Shown one piece after another: positions 9,000 through 18,234 of a stretch of DNA of 64,000 nucleotides. This DNA comes from Thiolinea disciformis DSM 14473. Its GTDB lineage: Bacteria > Pseudomonadota > Gammaproteobacteria > Thiotrichales > Thiotrichaceae. The notes beneath the pieces are model-generated. The model ran no database searches. It was not told the origin of the DNA and was given only the letters and a program-made list of their open reading frames with translations. A program made the translations under genes and the position numbers. Each line of letters opens with the position of its first letter. Position 1 is the stretch's first letter. The stretch covers positions 186,001 to 250,000 of the forward strand of contig NZ_AQVE01000001.1 in the NCBI RefSeq assembly GCF_000371925.1. The letters are read 5' to 3'.

Positions 9000-9776
9000 A
9001 TGAGTTCGTTTGCGACTGAAACCGTCACCTCGGTTCAGCATTGGAATGACACCCTATTTTCGTTTCGTACTACCCGCGATCAAGGGTTTCGTTTTATTAA
9101 TGGTCAATTTGTCATGATTGGTTTGGAAGTAGAAGGCCGCCCATTAATGCGTGCTTATAGTATTGCCAGTGCCAATCATGAAGAGTTTTTAGAGTTTTTC
9201 AGCATCAAAGTTCAAGATGGGCAGCTCACCTCACGCCTACAACACCTAAAAGTGGGCGATCCGGTGATTATGAGCAAGAAACCTACTGGAACTTTGGTAT
9301 TGCGCGACCTAAAGCCCGGAAAACGTCTGTTTTTATTTGCCACTGGAACCGGTCTAGCACCCTTTATGAGCTTGGTTCACGATGTCGACATGTATGAAAG
9401 CTTCGACAAGATTATTCTCATGCACGGAGTACGCTGGAAAAATGAACTAGCTTATAAAGATTATTTGGAAAACGAACTACCGAATAATGAATACTTAGGT
9501 GAATTAGTACGCGAAAAATTGATTTATTATCCAGCCGTAACGCGCGAAGCTTTCGTACACCATGGCCGTTTAACCAATCTGATTCGTTCGGGGGAGTTAT
9601 TTAACCATATTGGCGAAGCGCCGCTTGATCCTTCCACTGATCGTGCCATGATTTGCGGCAGCCCAGCGATGTTAAACGACACCTCCACTATGCTCAATGA
9701 CTATGGTTTTCAAATATCGCCCCGCCAAGGTGAAGCAGGCGATTATGTGATTGAGCGTGCTTTTGTTGAAAAATAA
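9000..9776 (+). CDS. fpr: Ferredoxin--NADP+ reductase
   Basis: 258 residues from the ATG at 9000, which has AGGAG upstream (a longer open frame to 8907 has no site); this is the exact usual size of the proteobacterial FprA type. The FAD motif RAYSIASAN, the NADP motif FATGTGLAPFMSLV and the conserved C-terminus GDYVIERAFVEK are present. It shuttles electrons between NADPH and ferredoxin/flavodoxin and usually serves oxidative stress or iron-sulfur repair. Divergent from the aminotransferase operon with a 250-bp gap. Confidence 0.95.
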   Translation: MSSFATETVTSVQHWNDTLFSFRTTRDQGFRFINGQFVMIGLEVEGRPLMRAYSIASANHEEFLEFFSIKVQDGQLTSRLQHLKVGDPVIMSKKPTGTLVLRDLKPGKRLFLFATGTGLAPFMSLVHDVDMYESFDKIILMHGVRWKNELAYKDYLENELPNNEYLGELVREKLIYYPAVTREAFVHHGRLTNLIRSGELFNHIGEAPLDPSTDRAMICGSPAMLNDTSTMLNDYGFQISPRQGEAGDYVIERAFVEK

Positions 9777-9921
9777 GTACTTAGAACCAGTGCTGTCGCG
9801 GCATTTAGCTGACAAATCGAGCGTTTGTAGCGTCGACTTTAAATAATTTTTTAATTATTGCAGTTTCTCAAGGTCTATCCTTAGCTGAGCCTGTAGTTTG
9901 TTTAAGCATTATAAGGTCTCA

Positions 9922-10284
9922 GTGAGTGCTAGGATGAAAATAGGAGTTAGTAGCCAAAACTTTCGTACCATTACAGGACATGCAGGTAAAGGACGCCGCT
10001 TTATGATTTTTGAAGCGGAATTGGGGCAAACGCCTCAAGAAATTGAGCGCTTAGACTTGCCAATGGATATGTCTATCCACGCGTGGAATGGCCAATCAAC
10101 GCATCCTTTATTTTCGCTGGATTACTTAATCACAGCGGGGTGTGGCGAGGGTTTTATACGTAAGCTTGCAGCACAAGGTGTGCACGTGAAAATAACGGAT
10201 GAAACCGTTCCCATGGTTGCAGTACAAGCCTTGATGGCGGGACAGTTGGTCGAAAAGCAGCCTGAAACACACCCCCCGCACTAA
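9922..10284 (+). CDS. NifB/NifX-like dinitrogenase iron-molybdenum cofactor domain protein
   Basis: 120 residues if read from GTG at 9922 (AAGG five bases upstream); ATG at 9934 is the alternative. The protein is one Nitro_FeMo-Co domain (KIGVSSQNFRTITGHAGKGRRF, then LFSLDYLITAGCGEGFIRKLA and a C-terminal VAVQALMAG). This fold binds FeMo-cofactor in NifX/NafY, but single-domain relatives are common in organisms without nitrogenase. No nif gene is seen nearby, so its role is unknown, perhaps iron-sulfur or metal cofactor binding. Confidence 0.75.
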   Translation: MSARMKIGVSSQNFRTITGHAGKGRRFMIFEAELGQTPQEIERLDLPMDMSIHAWNGQSTHPLFSLDYLITAGCGEGFIRKLAAQGVHVKITDETVPMVAVQALMAGQLVEKQPETHPPH

Positions 10285-10293
10285 TAATAAGCC

Positions 10294-10325
10294 AAGCTGA
10301 ATGCTATTTATGAGTAGTTCAGCTT
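10294..10325 (+). terminator. Possible terminator after the NifX-like gene
   Basis: An 8-bp inverted repeat (AAGCTGAA / TTCAGCTT) with a 16-nt loop starts ten bases after the stop codon and is followed by AGTTTT. The T-run is short, so confidence is moderate. Confidence 0.45.
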
Positions 10326-10497
10326 AGTTTTAACTATGGACAGATGCGGTGTGCATAAGGGAACTCACCAGCTCAGAGAGCCGCTAGCAAACGTTGTTAT
10401 CATGAAAATCCAATGTTTTATCGTTGTTGTCGTCCACCCCGAGGGTTTAGTGAGTTATAGTTAAACCACTGTCATTTAGCGCTTAACAAGGCGAATC

Positions 10498-10785
10498 ATG
10501 TCCAAATCCATATTGAAACTCATACTGCTTAGTTTGTGTAGCGGTTTGAGCTTTGCTGAAAGTAGTGTTGTCAGTAGTCATGAAACCGGCCTAGTATCCA
10601 CCTCAGCCCGTGTTCAGATCACAGTCATGATTCCAACTAAAGTCATTTTGCATATGGCCAATGGTGAAGTGCGTAGCCTCACCAATAGTGAAAATGCTAA
10701 ACAGCTAACGCAAACGCTGACCACGGCTGAGTCCAAGACGACACAGAACCAAACGACGGCGATTTATACGCTAACCACCCTCTAG
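10498..10785 (+). CDS. Small secreted protein, unknown function
   Basis: 95 residues with a signal peptide (hydrophobic SILKLILLSLCSGLSFA). The mature part is Thr/Ser-rich with no Cys and no recognisable domain. A ribosome site AAGGCGAATC is upstream of the ATG. Its last four bases overlap the end of the convergent DUF599 gene. Function unknown. Confidence 0.5.
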   Translation: MSKSILKLILLSLCSGLSFAESSVVSSHETGLVSTSARVQITVMIPTKVILHMANGEVRSLTNSENAKQLTQTLTTAESKTTQNQTTAIYTLTTL

Positions 10786-11468
10786 TTTTTATTAACTTGG
10801 CATTGAGTAGTATGAATAAGCTTGCGACTAGGAAAGTCGATACGCCACAAGATAATCACGAGCAGTACACTGCCTAGCAAGAACCACACGCCACCTAGCA
10901 GCCACAAGCCAAACGGCAAAATCATTAAGAAGGCTCTCATTCCCAGCATGAAATGAAACGCTGCGCGTTGCAGTGAGGCTGTCATAAAGGTTTCAGGTAA
11001 GATATGTCCTGCTATTTTATCTACTGCATTCAGCATAAAACCAACATGATTGTAATAGCGTACCGACAAGGCAAAATTGAAAAAAGCGAAAAAGAAGGTT
11101 ACGACTAATAAAAGTAACTGTGATAACAAAACATCCGGATGTCTGGCTTCTAACATATCCAAAACTTTATTAAAACTCTCTAAGCTACCTTTATTGGTTA
11201 GGATAAAGCTCAGCAAACCAGCGACTAATAAAATAGCAGTAGATGCTAAAAAGCTAGCTGACATCAATGCATTACGTAGCGTCTGTACGGCTAGCACATC
11301 ACCTGGTTGACGCTGCATAATGGCTTGAACCCATGCTTGGCGAACACAAGTGTTAATACCAATGTCGGCATGCAAAGGATGGCGTTTTACCATCCAAACT
11401 AGGTAAGTGTGGTACGACACTAAGATAAGTATCGCAGCTATAATCCAAGAAGCTTCCGTCGTCTTCAT
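10782..11468 (-). CDS. DUF599 membrane protein
   Basis: 228 residues with about four membrane helices. The N-terminal pattern VSYHTYLVWMVKRHP, then INTCVRQAWVQAIM and DVLAVQTLRNALMSASFLASTAI, is that of DUF599, a family of unknown function found in proteobacteria and plants. It begins only 6 bp after the stop of the RND permease and probably belongs to the same transcript, though a functional link to efflux is not established. Confidence 0.75.
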   Translation of the reverse strand: MKTTEASWIIAAILILVSYHTYLVWMVKRHPLHADIGINTCVRQAWVQAIMQRQPGDVLAVQTLRNALMSASFLASTAILLVAGLLSFILTNKGSLESFNKVLDMLEARHPDVLLSQLLLLVVTFFFAFFNFALSVRYYNHVGFMLNAVDKIAGHILPETFMTASLQRAAFHFMLGMRAFLMILPFGLWLLGGVWFLLGSVLLVIILWRIDFPSRKLIHTTQCQVNKN

Positions 11469-11474
11469 AGCCGC

Positions 11475-14400
11475 TTAAACGGTGTTAGCTATTTCTACTG
11501 TAGCAACTGGCTTGCGGTCTTCACCCAAAAATGCTTTTCGTCCCTTACGCACCTTAAACCACACTGCATAAACCGCTGGTAAAAATAACAGGGTTAATAA
11601 CGTTGCGACTAATAAACCACCCATAATCGCCACTGCCATAGGGCCGAAAAATACACTGCGTGAGAGAGGAATCATCGCCAAAATAGCAGCTAAGGCCGTG
11701 AGCATGATCGGACGGAAACGCCTCACAGCCGCTTCAATAATTGCTTCACGTGGAACCATGTTTTGCTCAATATTACGATCAATTTGATCCACTAAAATCA
11801 CCGAGTTACGCATAATCATGCCGGATAGCGCAATCGTGCCGAGCATGGCGACAAAACCGAAGGGCTTATTGAATATCAGTAAGAAACTTGCCACCCCAAT
11901 CAAACCAAAGGGCGCCGTCAAAACCACCATAATGACGCGTTGGAAGCTTTGCAATTGCAGCATCAGCATGGTGAGTACCACCACGATAAAAAGCGGAATG
12001 CCTGCGGCAATCGATGCCCCACCCTTGGCGCTTTCTTCCACACTACCGCCAATTTCAAAGCGATACCCTAAGGGCAATTTCTCAATGAACTGATCGGCAT
12101 TGATGCGATTCATTACCTCTGTCGTGACGGTAGGGGCTTGGACTGAACTATAAATATCGCCCCGAATCGTGATAGTGGGTGTGCGATTGCGATGCCAAAT
12201 AATGCTTTCTTCTTGGGTGTTTTCCAGTCGTGCGATTTGACTTAAGGGAACACTTTGCCCATTGCTAGTCGGGATATTAAGCGACATCAGGGCTTCAATA
12301 TTTTGGCGATCCGGATGCGAGCCACGTACCAAAATCGGAATGCTTTGATCCCCCTCGCGGAATTCACCCACCCCAGCACCTTGTAAAGTGGTGGACAAGA
12401 TTTGATTAATATCAGCTTGCGTTATACCTGACGCAATCGCCTTATTGGCATCCACTGTTAAACTCAGCGACTTGCGTAACTCATTCCAATCCAAATGAAC
12501 ATTACGCAAATGCGGATTACCACGCATATAGGTTGCGACTTGCTCAGCAAGATTGCGCAATTGCCATAAATCATCGCCCGACACACGAAATTGCACCGGA
12601 TAGCCAACCGGAGGGCCATTTTCTAAACGCAACACACGGCCACGCAGTTGGGAAAACTGTTCGCTATCCATCAAGCTAATTAATTTCAGGCGCAAGGCTT
12701 CGCGTGCCGGAATATTTTTAGTGGTAATCACAAATTGGGCGAAACTAGGATTCGGCAATTGCTGATCCAAAGGTAAATAAAAGCGCGGTGAACCTGTACC
12801 GACATAGCTAGCAAAATTATTAATATATTCAGACTGCGTATTTAAATAAGCTTCGACCTTTTTAACCTCGCGCTCCGTCGCTTCAATAGCCGTACCTTCG
12901 GGTAATTTCAAATCGACTAATAATTCTAAGCGGGTAGCCATTGGGAAGAATTGCTGTTGCACAAGGCCGAATAACACGACAGAGCCAGCAAAAGTTAATA
13001 CGGTTAGCAAAATTACCGTGAGGGGAAAGCGTACACAAACGCTAATTAAACTACGGAATAAAGTAGAGAATCCTTCAGCAATTTTATGCTGGAGGCTGAT
13101 TAGACCACTAAACAAGCCTTTTTTGTTTGACCTCGCCTCATGTGGCTCAGCTTTTAGAATATGATAGCCCAGCCAAGGAACAATAATGACTGCTGCAAAC
13201 CACGATAATATTAAGGCGATGGAAACCACTTCAAAAATAGAGCGCGTATATTCGCCGGTGGATGATTTGGCGGTGGCAATTGGTAAAAAACCTGCAACTG
13301 TCACAAAGGTACCAGTGAGCATCGGGAAGGCGGTTGTACTATAAGCAAAGGTGGCGGCTTTGATACGGTCATAGCCCTCTTCCAGTTTTAGCGCCATCAT
13401 TTCAATCGCAATAATCGCGTCATCGACTAATAAACCGAGCGCTAAAATCAATGAGCCAAGCGAGATTTTGTGTAGGCCAATACCGAATAGATACATGCAG
13501 AAAAAGGTGCCTGCCAAGACCAGTGGAATAGACAGTGCAACCACCGTTCCTGCACGAACACCCAAACTGAAAAAACTCACGCCTAGTACAATGATAACGG
13601 CTTCAAATACAACTTGGAGGAACTCGCGTACCGAGCTTTTCACTGCGGTCGGCTGATCATTGACCGGATGTAAATCCATGCCTATGGGTAATTGGGTTTG
13701 GATACGTTGCAAGGCTGCATCCAAATCTTTGCCTAGCTGAATAATGTCGCCACCCTTTTGCATGGATACGCCAATACCCAACGCTTGTGTGCCACTGTAA
13801 CGAAAGTGCTCAGAAGCAGGATCGGTGTAACCACGTTTTATTTCCGCAACATCGCCGAGTTTTAGGGTCTGAGTTCCAATTTGCAGCGGCATATTTTTGA
13901 TACTTTCGACATCAGTAAAGCGTCCGCTGGGATAAACAATAATACGATCTTGGCTGGTATAATATTCGCCAGCCGCCACCATGGTATTTTGCCGTGCAAT
14001 CGTGTTTTGTAATTGCTGCAAACTAATACCCAGATTAGCCGCTTTAGTGCTACTTAACTCAATATATACTCGCTCAGGCTGATCACCAATCAACAAGACC
14101 TTTGCTACATTCGGAACGCGCAATAGCTCTTTGCGAATGCCATCAGTGGCGTCACGCAATTGTGCCATGCTGAAACCATCGCCTGTGAGCGCATAAATAT
14201 TACCGAAAGTGTCGCCGAATTCGTCATTGAAGAAAGGTCCTTGAACGCCCTGGGGCAGGGTGTAGGCTATATCTTGTACACGTTTGCGTACTTGGTAAAA
14301 CATTTCCGGCATATTCACAGAAGGCGTACTATCACGCGCAATAACAGTGATGACGCTCATCCCAGGTTGCGAAAAGCTGCGTACATCAGATACATAAGGT

Positions 14401-14630
14401 GATTCCATAATCACTTTTTCAATCCGATTCGTCACTTGCTTTTCAACTTCGACAGCGGATGCGCCCGGCCAGCGTGCCTGTACTAACATAACTTTGAAAG
14501 TAAAAGGTGGGTCTTCTGCTTGACCGAGGTGCATATAGCCAAATACACCCAGCGCCAACATCAAAAAGAAAAAATAGCCGACAATATTTTGGTGGGCCAG
14601 CGCCCAGCCGGATAAGTTATTTTTGTGCAT
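11475..14630 (-). CDS. RND multidrug efflux permease (AcrB/HAE1 type)
   Basis: 1051 residues, normal for an HAE1-type pump. The twelve-helix RND layout is present, with TM1 near residues 15-33, a large periplasmic loop, the TM4 proton-relay pair in LLVDDAIIAIEMM, a second large loop and the C-terminal helices (GLIGVASFLLIF, AILAMIPLSRSVFFGPMA). It takes substrates from the periplasm or inner membrane and expels them through a TolC-like channel, using the proton gradient. No outer membrane factor is encoded here, so a TolC from elsewhere must serve. It starts ten bases after the adaptor gene. Confidence 0.95.
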   Translation of the reverse strand: MHKNNLSGWALAHQNIVGYFFFLMLALGVFGYMHLGQAEDPPFTFKVMLVQARWPGASAVEVEKQVTNRIEKVIMESPYVSDVRSFSQPGMSVITVIARDSTPSVNMPEMFYQVRKRVQDIAYTLPQGVQGPFFNDEFGDTFGNIYALTGDGFSMAQLRDATDGIRKELLRVPNVAKVLLIGDQPERVYIELSSTKAANLGISLQQLQNTIARQNTMVAAGEYYTSQDRIIVYPSGRFTDVESIKNMPLQIGTQTLKLGDVAEIKRGYTDPASEHFRYSGTQALGIGVSMQKGGDIIQLGKDLDAALQRIQTQLPIGMDLHPVNDQPTAVKSSVREFLQVVFEAVIIVLGVSFFSLGVRAGTVVALSIPLVLAGTFFCMYLFGIGLHKISLGSLILALGLLVDDAIIAIEMMALKLEEGYDRIKAATFAYSTTAFPMLTGTFVTVAGFLPIATAKSSTGEYTRSIFEVVSIALILSWFAAVIIVPWLGYHILKAEPHEARSNKKGLFSGLISLQHKIAEGFSTLFRSLISVCVRFPLTVILLTVLTFAGSVVLFGLVQQQFFPMATRLELLVDLKLPEGTAIEATEREVKKVEAYLNTQSEYINNFASYVGTGSPRFYLPLDQQLPNPSFAQFVITTKNIPAREALRLKLISLMDSEQFSQLRGRVLRLENGPPVGYPVQFRVSGDDLWQLRNLAEQVATYMRGNPHLRNVHLDWNELRKSLSLTVDANKAIASGITQADINQILSTTLQGAGVGEFREGDQSIPILVRGSHPDRQNIEALMSLNIPTSNGQSVPLSQIARLENTQEESIIWHRNRTPTITIRGDIYSSVQAPTVTTEVMNRINADQFIEKLPLGYRFEIGGSVEESAKGGASIAAGIPLFIVVVLTMLMLQLQSFQRVIMVVLTAPFGLIGVASFLLIFNKPFGFVAMLGTIALSGMIMRNSVILVDQIDRNIEQNMVPREAIIEAAVRRFRPIMLTALAAILAMIPLSRSVFFGPMAVAIMGGLLVATLLTLLFLPAVYAVWFKVRKGRKAFLGEDRKPVATVEIANTV

Positions 14631-14639
14631 GGGGTTCTC

Positions 14640-16058
14640 TTATAAGCCGGTGGGCTTGGCTTGGCCGTTATAAGGGACAGGATTGACTTGCTGTCCTGCG
14701 TGTAAGCGATTGACACCAGCAGCCACCACCTTGATACCGGCATTCAAACCGGCTACCCATAAACCATCTTGCAAATAACGTTGTACAACGACGGGCTGTA
14801 GATTAACTTTGTTGTCACTGCCGACAATCCAAATAGCAGGCTTTTTATCTTGCTGGAATAAAGCAGTGGCCGGTAGCCAAGCTATTTTTTCAGGTAAAGG
14901 CTGTGAAAATAGCACGGTTGCAGTCATCCCAAGACGTAGCACTTGGTTCGGATCTTGTGCGGCAACTTTGACTAGCCAAGTGCGATTAGCATCGGCTGCC
15001 GGCGCTATCTCACGTACCGTGCCTTGTAAGGTCACTTGCTGATCGGCCCAGAGTGAAATAGTCGCAGGACGATCCACTGTTAAATCTTTAATGGCCTGCT
15101 CGCCCACACGAATATAAACCTCATATTCCCCTGCACGCGCCACACTTAGAATCGCTTGTCCCGCTCCTACCACTTGGCCTGCCTCAATCGGTGCTTTAGT
15201 CACAACACCATCAACCGTACTGGTTAAAACCGTATAGCCAGATTGATTTTTTACCAGTTTCAATTGGTCTTGGGTGCTATTCACTTGGGCTTGAGCACTT
15301 TTAATTTGCCCACTGAGAGCCTCTAAACTACCAGCGGCGGCAGCTACTTCACCTTCCGCAGCACTCACTTGGGCTTGGCTGGTTTTGACACGTGCTAAGG
15401 CTGATGGCACTTGAGATTGAGCGGCGGCGGCATTCGCTTTGACCGATTTTAAATTCGCTTGTGCCGTTTGCAGGCGCTGAGTATCACGATCCATGACCGC
15501 CTTACTCGCAAACCCTTTTTGTACCAGCTGTTCGCTACGCTTATATTCAAGTTGGGCATTATCTAATTCAGCTTGTGCGACGCCCACAGCGGCCTGTGCT
15601 GCGCTAGCACTCGCTTTGGCGGTGTCTACCGCAGTTTGCGCAGCCTCCAAGCCTGATTGCGCAGCCGTAAGATTAGCTTTTGCACTCGCTAAACGGCCTT
15701 GTGCCCCACTAAAATTACTTTGCGCCGAGGCTAAGCTACCTAAAGTGGCTTGCAAGCCAGACTCTGATTGGTTGACCGTTAACTTGGAGTCTTGATCATC
15801 GAGACGCGCTAATTCTTGACCTTTTTTGACCGTATCGCCCACATTAACTAAGCGGCTCACTAATTTGCCACCCACACGGAAGGCAAAGTCAACACTTTGG
15901 CGCGCTTGTACTTCGCCGCTGTAGCGCTCTGTGATTTCGCCAACTTGCGCTTGTGTTTCCCAAACTTGGGCTGGGCGAATCGGTTCTGCTTCCACTTTTT
16001 CTTCTTTGCAGCCGCTTAAGCTTAATAAAGCGACAATTCCAATCCAGCCGATTTTCAT
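14640..16058 (-). CDS. RND efflux periplasmic adaptor lipoprotein (HlyD/AcrA family)
   Basis: 472 residues with a lipobox (LLSLSGC, Cys about residue 17). The order is barrel-sandwich strand (VDFAFRVGGKLVSRLVNVGDTVKKGQ), a long Ala/Gln-rich coiled-coil hairpin (about residues 85-270), the returning lipoyl half (TSTVDGVVTKAPIEAGQVV) and the beta-barrel/membrane-proximal part. At 472 residues it is longer than AcrA-type adaptors (about 380-400) because the hairpin carries extra heptads. It links the permease to the outer membrane channel. Its start overlaps the tetR stop by 4 bp. Confidence 0.92.
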   Translation of the reverse strand: MKIGWIGIVALLSLSGCKEEKVEAEPIRPAQVWETQAQVGEITERYSGEVQARQSVDFAFRVGGKLVSRLVNVGDTVKKGQELARLDDQDSKLTVNQSESGLQATLGSLASAQSNFSGAQGRLASAKANLTAAQSGLEAAQTAVDTAKASASAAQAAVGVAQAELDNAQLEYKRSEQLVQKGFASKAVMDRDTQRLQTAQANLKSVKANAAAAQSQVPSALARVKTSQAQVSAAEGEVAAAAGSLEALSGQIKSAQAQVNSTQDQLKLVKNQSGYTVLTSTVDGVVTKAPIEAGQVVGAGQAILSVARAGEYEVYIRVGEQAIKDLTVDRPATISLWADQQVTLQGTVREIAPAADANRTWLVKVAAQDPNQVLRLGMTATVLFSQPLPEKIAWLPATALFQQDKKPAIWIVGSDNKVNLQPVVVQRYLQDGLWVAGLNAGIKVVAAGVNRLHAGQQVNPVPYNGQAKPTGL

Positions 16059-16720
16059 AATGCTTGATCCTGAGAGGTTTTCGCTAATAGACCTTGAAAC
16101 AAGGTGACAAGAGAGTGACTAAGTAGTGTTAGAAATTCGTCTTCGTCCATATAAAAGGCGCAAGCTAGCTCAATTTGTTTTTCAGCCATTAGGCGGTTAA
16201 AAGAGTTTTGCTGTAATAATTGCCACAAACCTAAAATCAGCGCATAGCCCTGCATCATCACCACACAACTCATGGCGGGGAAGTGAGCGCGCAAAGCTTG
16301 CACGACTTGATCTAAGCCCTCGGAAATACGGCTTTTAAATTCAATCACCGCTTGATCTGGAATTTGTCGTTCCATCGTACCTAAACATAGAGAGGCTAAA
16401 GGCAGAAAAGTGGGGGAATGACGAATGCTTGCAATGACGATGTCGGCCATTTCTTCCAGTGTCATAGGTTCTGGCTGTTTAGCACGTAGTACCAGTTGTT
16501 CGAAAAAATGCTTTACATCACGCTCGTGTAACGCCAAGAGTACTTCTTCTTTGCTACCGAAATACAAATACAAGGTGCCCTTGGCAACATGACTGGCACG
16601 CGCTAGGGCATCCATACTGCTGACATGTTCGGGATGAGCAACCCAAAGGTGTTGAGCAGCATCCAAAATGGATTCGCGTTTTAGACTTTTGTCTTCCGGA
16701 TTAATCGCACGAGGTGGCAT
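16055..16720 (-). CDS. TetR-family repressor of the RND efflux operon
   Basis: 221 residues with an N-terminal helix-turn-helix (DAAQHLWVAHPEHVSSMDALARASHVAKGTLYLYF) split over residues 15-60, and a ligand-binding C-terminal domain with a YfiR-like pattern. It is first in the operon tetR-adaptor-permease-DUF599, which fits autorepression. A palindrome lies 37 bp upstream of its start codon. Confidence 0.9.
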   Translation of the reverse strand: MPPRAINPEDKSLKRESILDAAQHLWVAHPEHVSSMDALARASHVAKGTLYLYFGSKEEVLLALHERDVKHFFEQLVLRAKQPEPMTLEEMADIVIASIRHSPTFLPLASLCLGTMERQIPDQAVIEFKSRISEGLDQVVQALRAHFPAMSCVVMMQGYALILGLWQLLQQNSFNRLMAEKQIELACAFYMDEDEFLTLLSHSLVTLFQGLLAKTSQDQAL

Positions 16721-16756
16721 GGTAACTGACTACGGGTCATTTAATAACATTAGGTT

Positions 16757-16775
16757 AACTGACTCTCAGTCAGTT
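16757..16775. promoter_or_regulatory. Putative TetR operator
   Basis: A perfect inverted repeat of 8-bp arms, AACTGACT-CTC-AGTCAGTT, in the tetR/marR divergent region, 37 bp before the tetR start. A further copy of the half-site (TAACTGACTA) sits at about 16724-16733. The position and symmetry fit an autoregulatory TetR site. Confidence 0.6.
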
Positions 16776-16871
16776 GTCTAGGTGTCTGAGAAATAGTCAT
16801 GACTTAAAACTTATTTTAATTGCTTTAAACTTCATATATACTTGCTTAATCAATTAAATGTGAAGAGAAAT

Positions 16872-17294
16872 ATGACTAAAAAAACTATCAGCGCGAGCTG
16901 CTTAATCCAGAATGCCTTAATAGCATCAAGACTAGCTCGGAAAGTTGAGAATCGTTTGAGTGTGCATGGTCTTAGTTTCACAGAATACCTTGTGATGGAT
17001 TATCTGGATAATGCTCCTCATAAAGCGGTTCCACGTATTGCGTTAGCAGAGCATGTGGGGATGAGTGCTTCCGGTGTGACGCGCTTACTAGCACCCATGG
17101 AGAAAAATCATCTCGTGGATAAGGTGGCCAACCAACGCGATGCACGTCAGAGTTTGGTGAAACTTTCCGAGACGGGTCAACGCGTGTTTAATGAGGCTAG
17201 TGTGAGTTTTGAAAATATCGCCAAAGACTTGCTCGTTGCGCTAAGTACTAGTCAGCAGGAACGTCTGGTGGATGTCTATGCAAAACTTATTTAG
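16872..17294 (+). CDS. MarR-family transcriptional regulator
   Basis: 140 residues from the ATG at 16872 (GAAGAGA upstream). The winged-helix region reads RIALAEHVGMSASGVTRLLAPMEKNHLV followed by the wing NQRDARQSLVKLSETG, as in MarR proteins, with dimerisation helices on both ends. It is divergent from the TetR/RND operon and 73 bp upstream of speE. Target and ligand are unknown; control of either neighbour is possible. Confidence 0.85.
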   Translation: MTKKTISASCLIQNALIASRLARKVENRLSVHGLSFTEYLVMDYLDNAPHKAVPRIALAEHVGMSASGVTRLLAPMEKNHLVDKVANQRDARQSLVKLSETGQRVFNEASVSFENIAKDLLVALSTSQQERLVDVYAKLI

Positions 17295-17367
17295 TGCGGG
17301 TTTACTCAATACCAGCCCCGCTTTATGGCATAATAGCGCCTTTTTTAGTTTAACTAGGACGGCAACA

Positions 17368-18231
17368 GTGAGTAAGCAATCGAACTGGTTCACCGAAATT
17401 TCCGATGCAGGCACCTTATTCGGTTTTGAATTAACTGAAAATGGAAAGTTGCACGAAGAACAGACTTCATACCAGCATTTAGAAATCTACGATACCAAAA
17501 CGTTTGGCAAATTAATGACTTTGGATGGTTTCACGATGGTCACCACTCGTGACAATTTCGTTTACCACGAAATGCTGGCCCATCCAGTCTTATTTAGCCA
17601 TGCGGCGCCCAAACGGGTTTGCATTATTGGGGGTGGTGACTGTGGAACGTTGCGCGAAGTATTGAAGCATGACGTGGTTGAGTCGGTGATTCAAATTGAT
17701 ATTGATGAGCGCGTGACGCGCATGAGTGAAAAATATTTCCCTGAGTTATGCGAATCCAATCATGATCCACGTGCAACATTGGCCTTTGAAGATGGCATTG
17801 CTTGGATTAATAATGCGCCTGCGGGTTCACTGGATGTTTTGATTGTGGATAGCACTGATCCGATTGGGCCTGGCGCAGTCTTATACAGTGAAGCGTTTTT
17901 CAAAGGTTGCTGGCGGGCGCTAGGTGAGGGTGGCTTGTTGGTGCAACAAAGTGAATCGCCCTTAGTGCATTTAGAAAAAATCATTCAACCGATGCACGCG
18001 ACCATGCGCCAAGCAGGTTTCACGGCGATTCAATTCCACCAATTCCAACAAGTTTGTTATCCAACTGGTTGGTGGAGTTGCACGATTGCGGCTAAGCAAG
18101 GCCAGATCGCGTTTAAGCGTAAAGCAGCAGCCCAGCAGCTTACTTTCCCGACTCGGTATTACAATGCGGACATTCATGAAGCCAGTGCCGTCTTACCCCA
18201 ATTCCTTAAACAAGCTTTGATCATAGGCTAA
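17368..18231 (+). CDS. speE: Spermidine synthase (polyamine aminopropyltransferase)
   Basis: 287 residues when read from GTG at 17368, which has AGGA eight bases upstream; this is the usual SpeE length. The longer in-frame ATG at 17272 lies inside marR and is unlikely. Motifs: TSYQHLEIYDT, decarboxylated-SAM site IIGGGDCGTLREVLKH, QIDIDERV, and the catalytic Asp region DVLIVDSTDPIGP. It transfers aminopropyl from decarboxylated SAM to putrescine. No speD is in the window. It is followed after 3 bp by tag. Confidence 0.95.
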   Translation: MSKQSNWFTEISDAGTLFGFELTENGKLHEEQTSYQHLEIYDTKTFGKLMTLDGFTMVTTRDNFVYHEMLAHPVLFSHAAPKRVCIIGGGDCGTLREVLKHDVVESVIQIDIDERVTRMSEKYFPELCESNHDPRATLAFEDGIAWINNAPAGSLDVLIVDSTDPIGPGAVLYSEAFFKGCWRALGEGGLLVQQSESPLVHLEKIIQPMHATMRQAGFTAIQFHQFQQVCYPTGWWSCTIAAKQGQIAFKRKAAAQQLTFPTRYYNADIHEASAVLPQFLKQALIIG

Positions 18232-18234
18232 ACC

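Noticed and set aside
9922-10284. Evidence of nitrogen fixation
   Set aside because: Single-domain relatives occur in non-fixers and no other nif gene is seen.
15493-15795. Long Cys/Ala-rich open frame on the plus strand
   Set aside because: Antisense to the Ala-rich coiled coil of the adaptor gene; no ribosome site; a composition artefact.
17272-17367. Longer N-terminus of SpeE starting inside marR
   Set aside because: The GTG at 17368 has a good AGGA site and gives the usual 287-residue protein.
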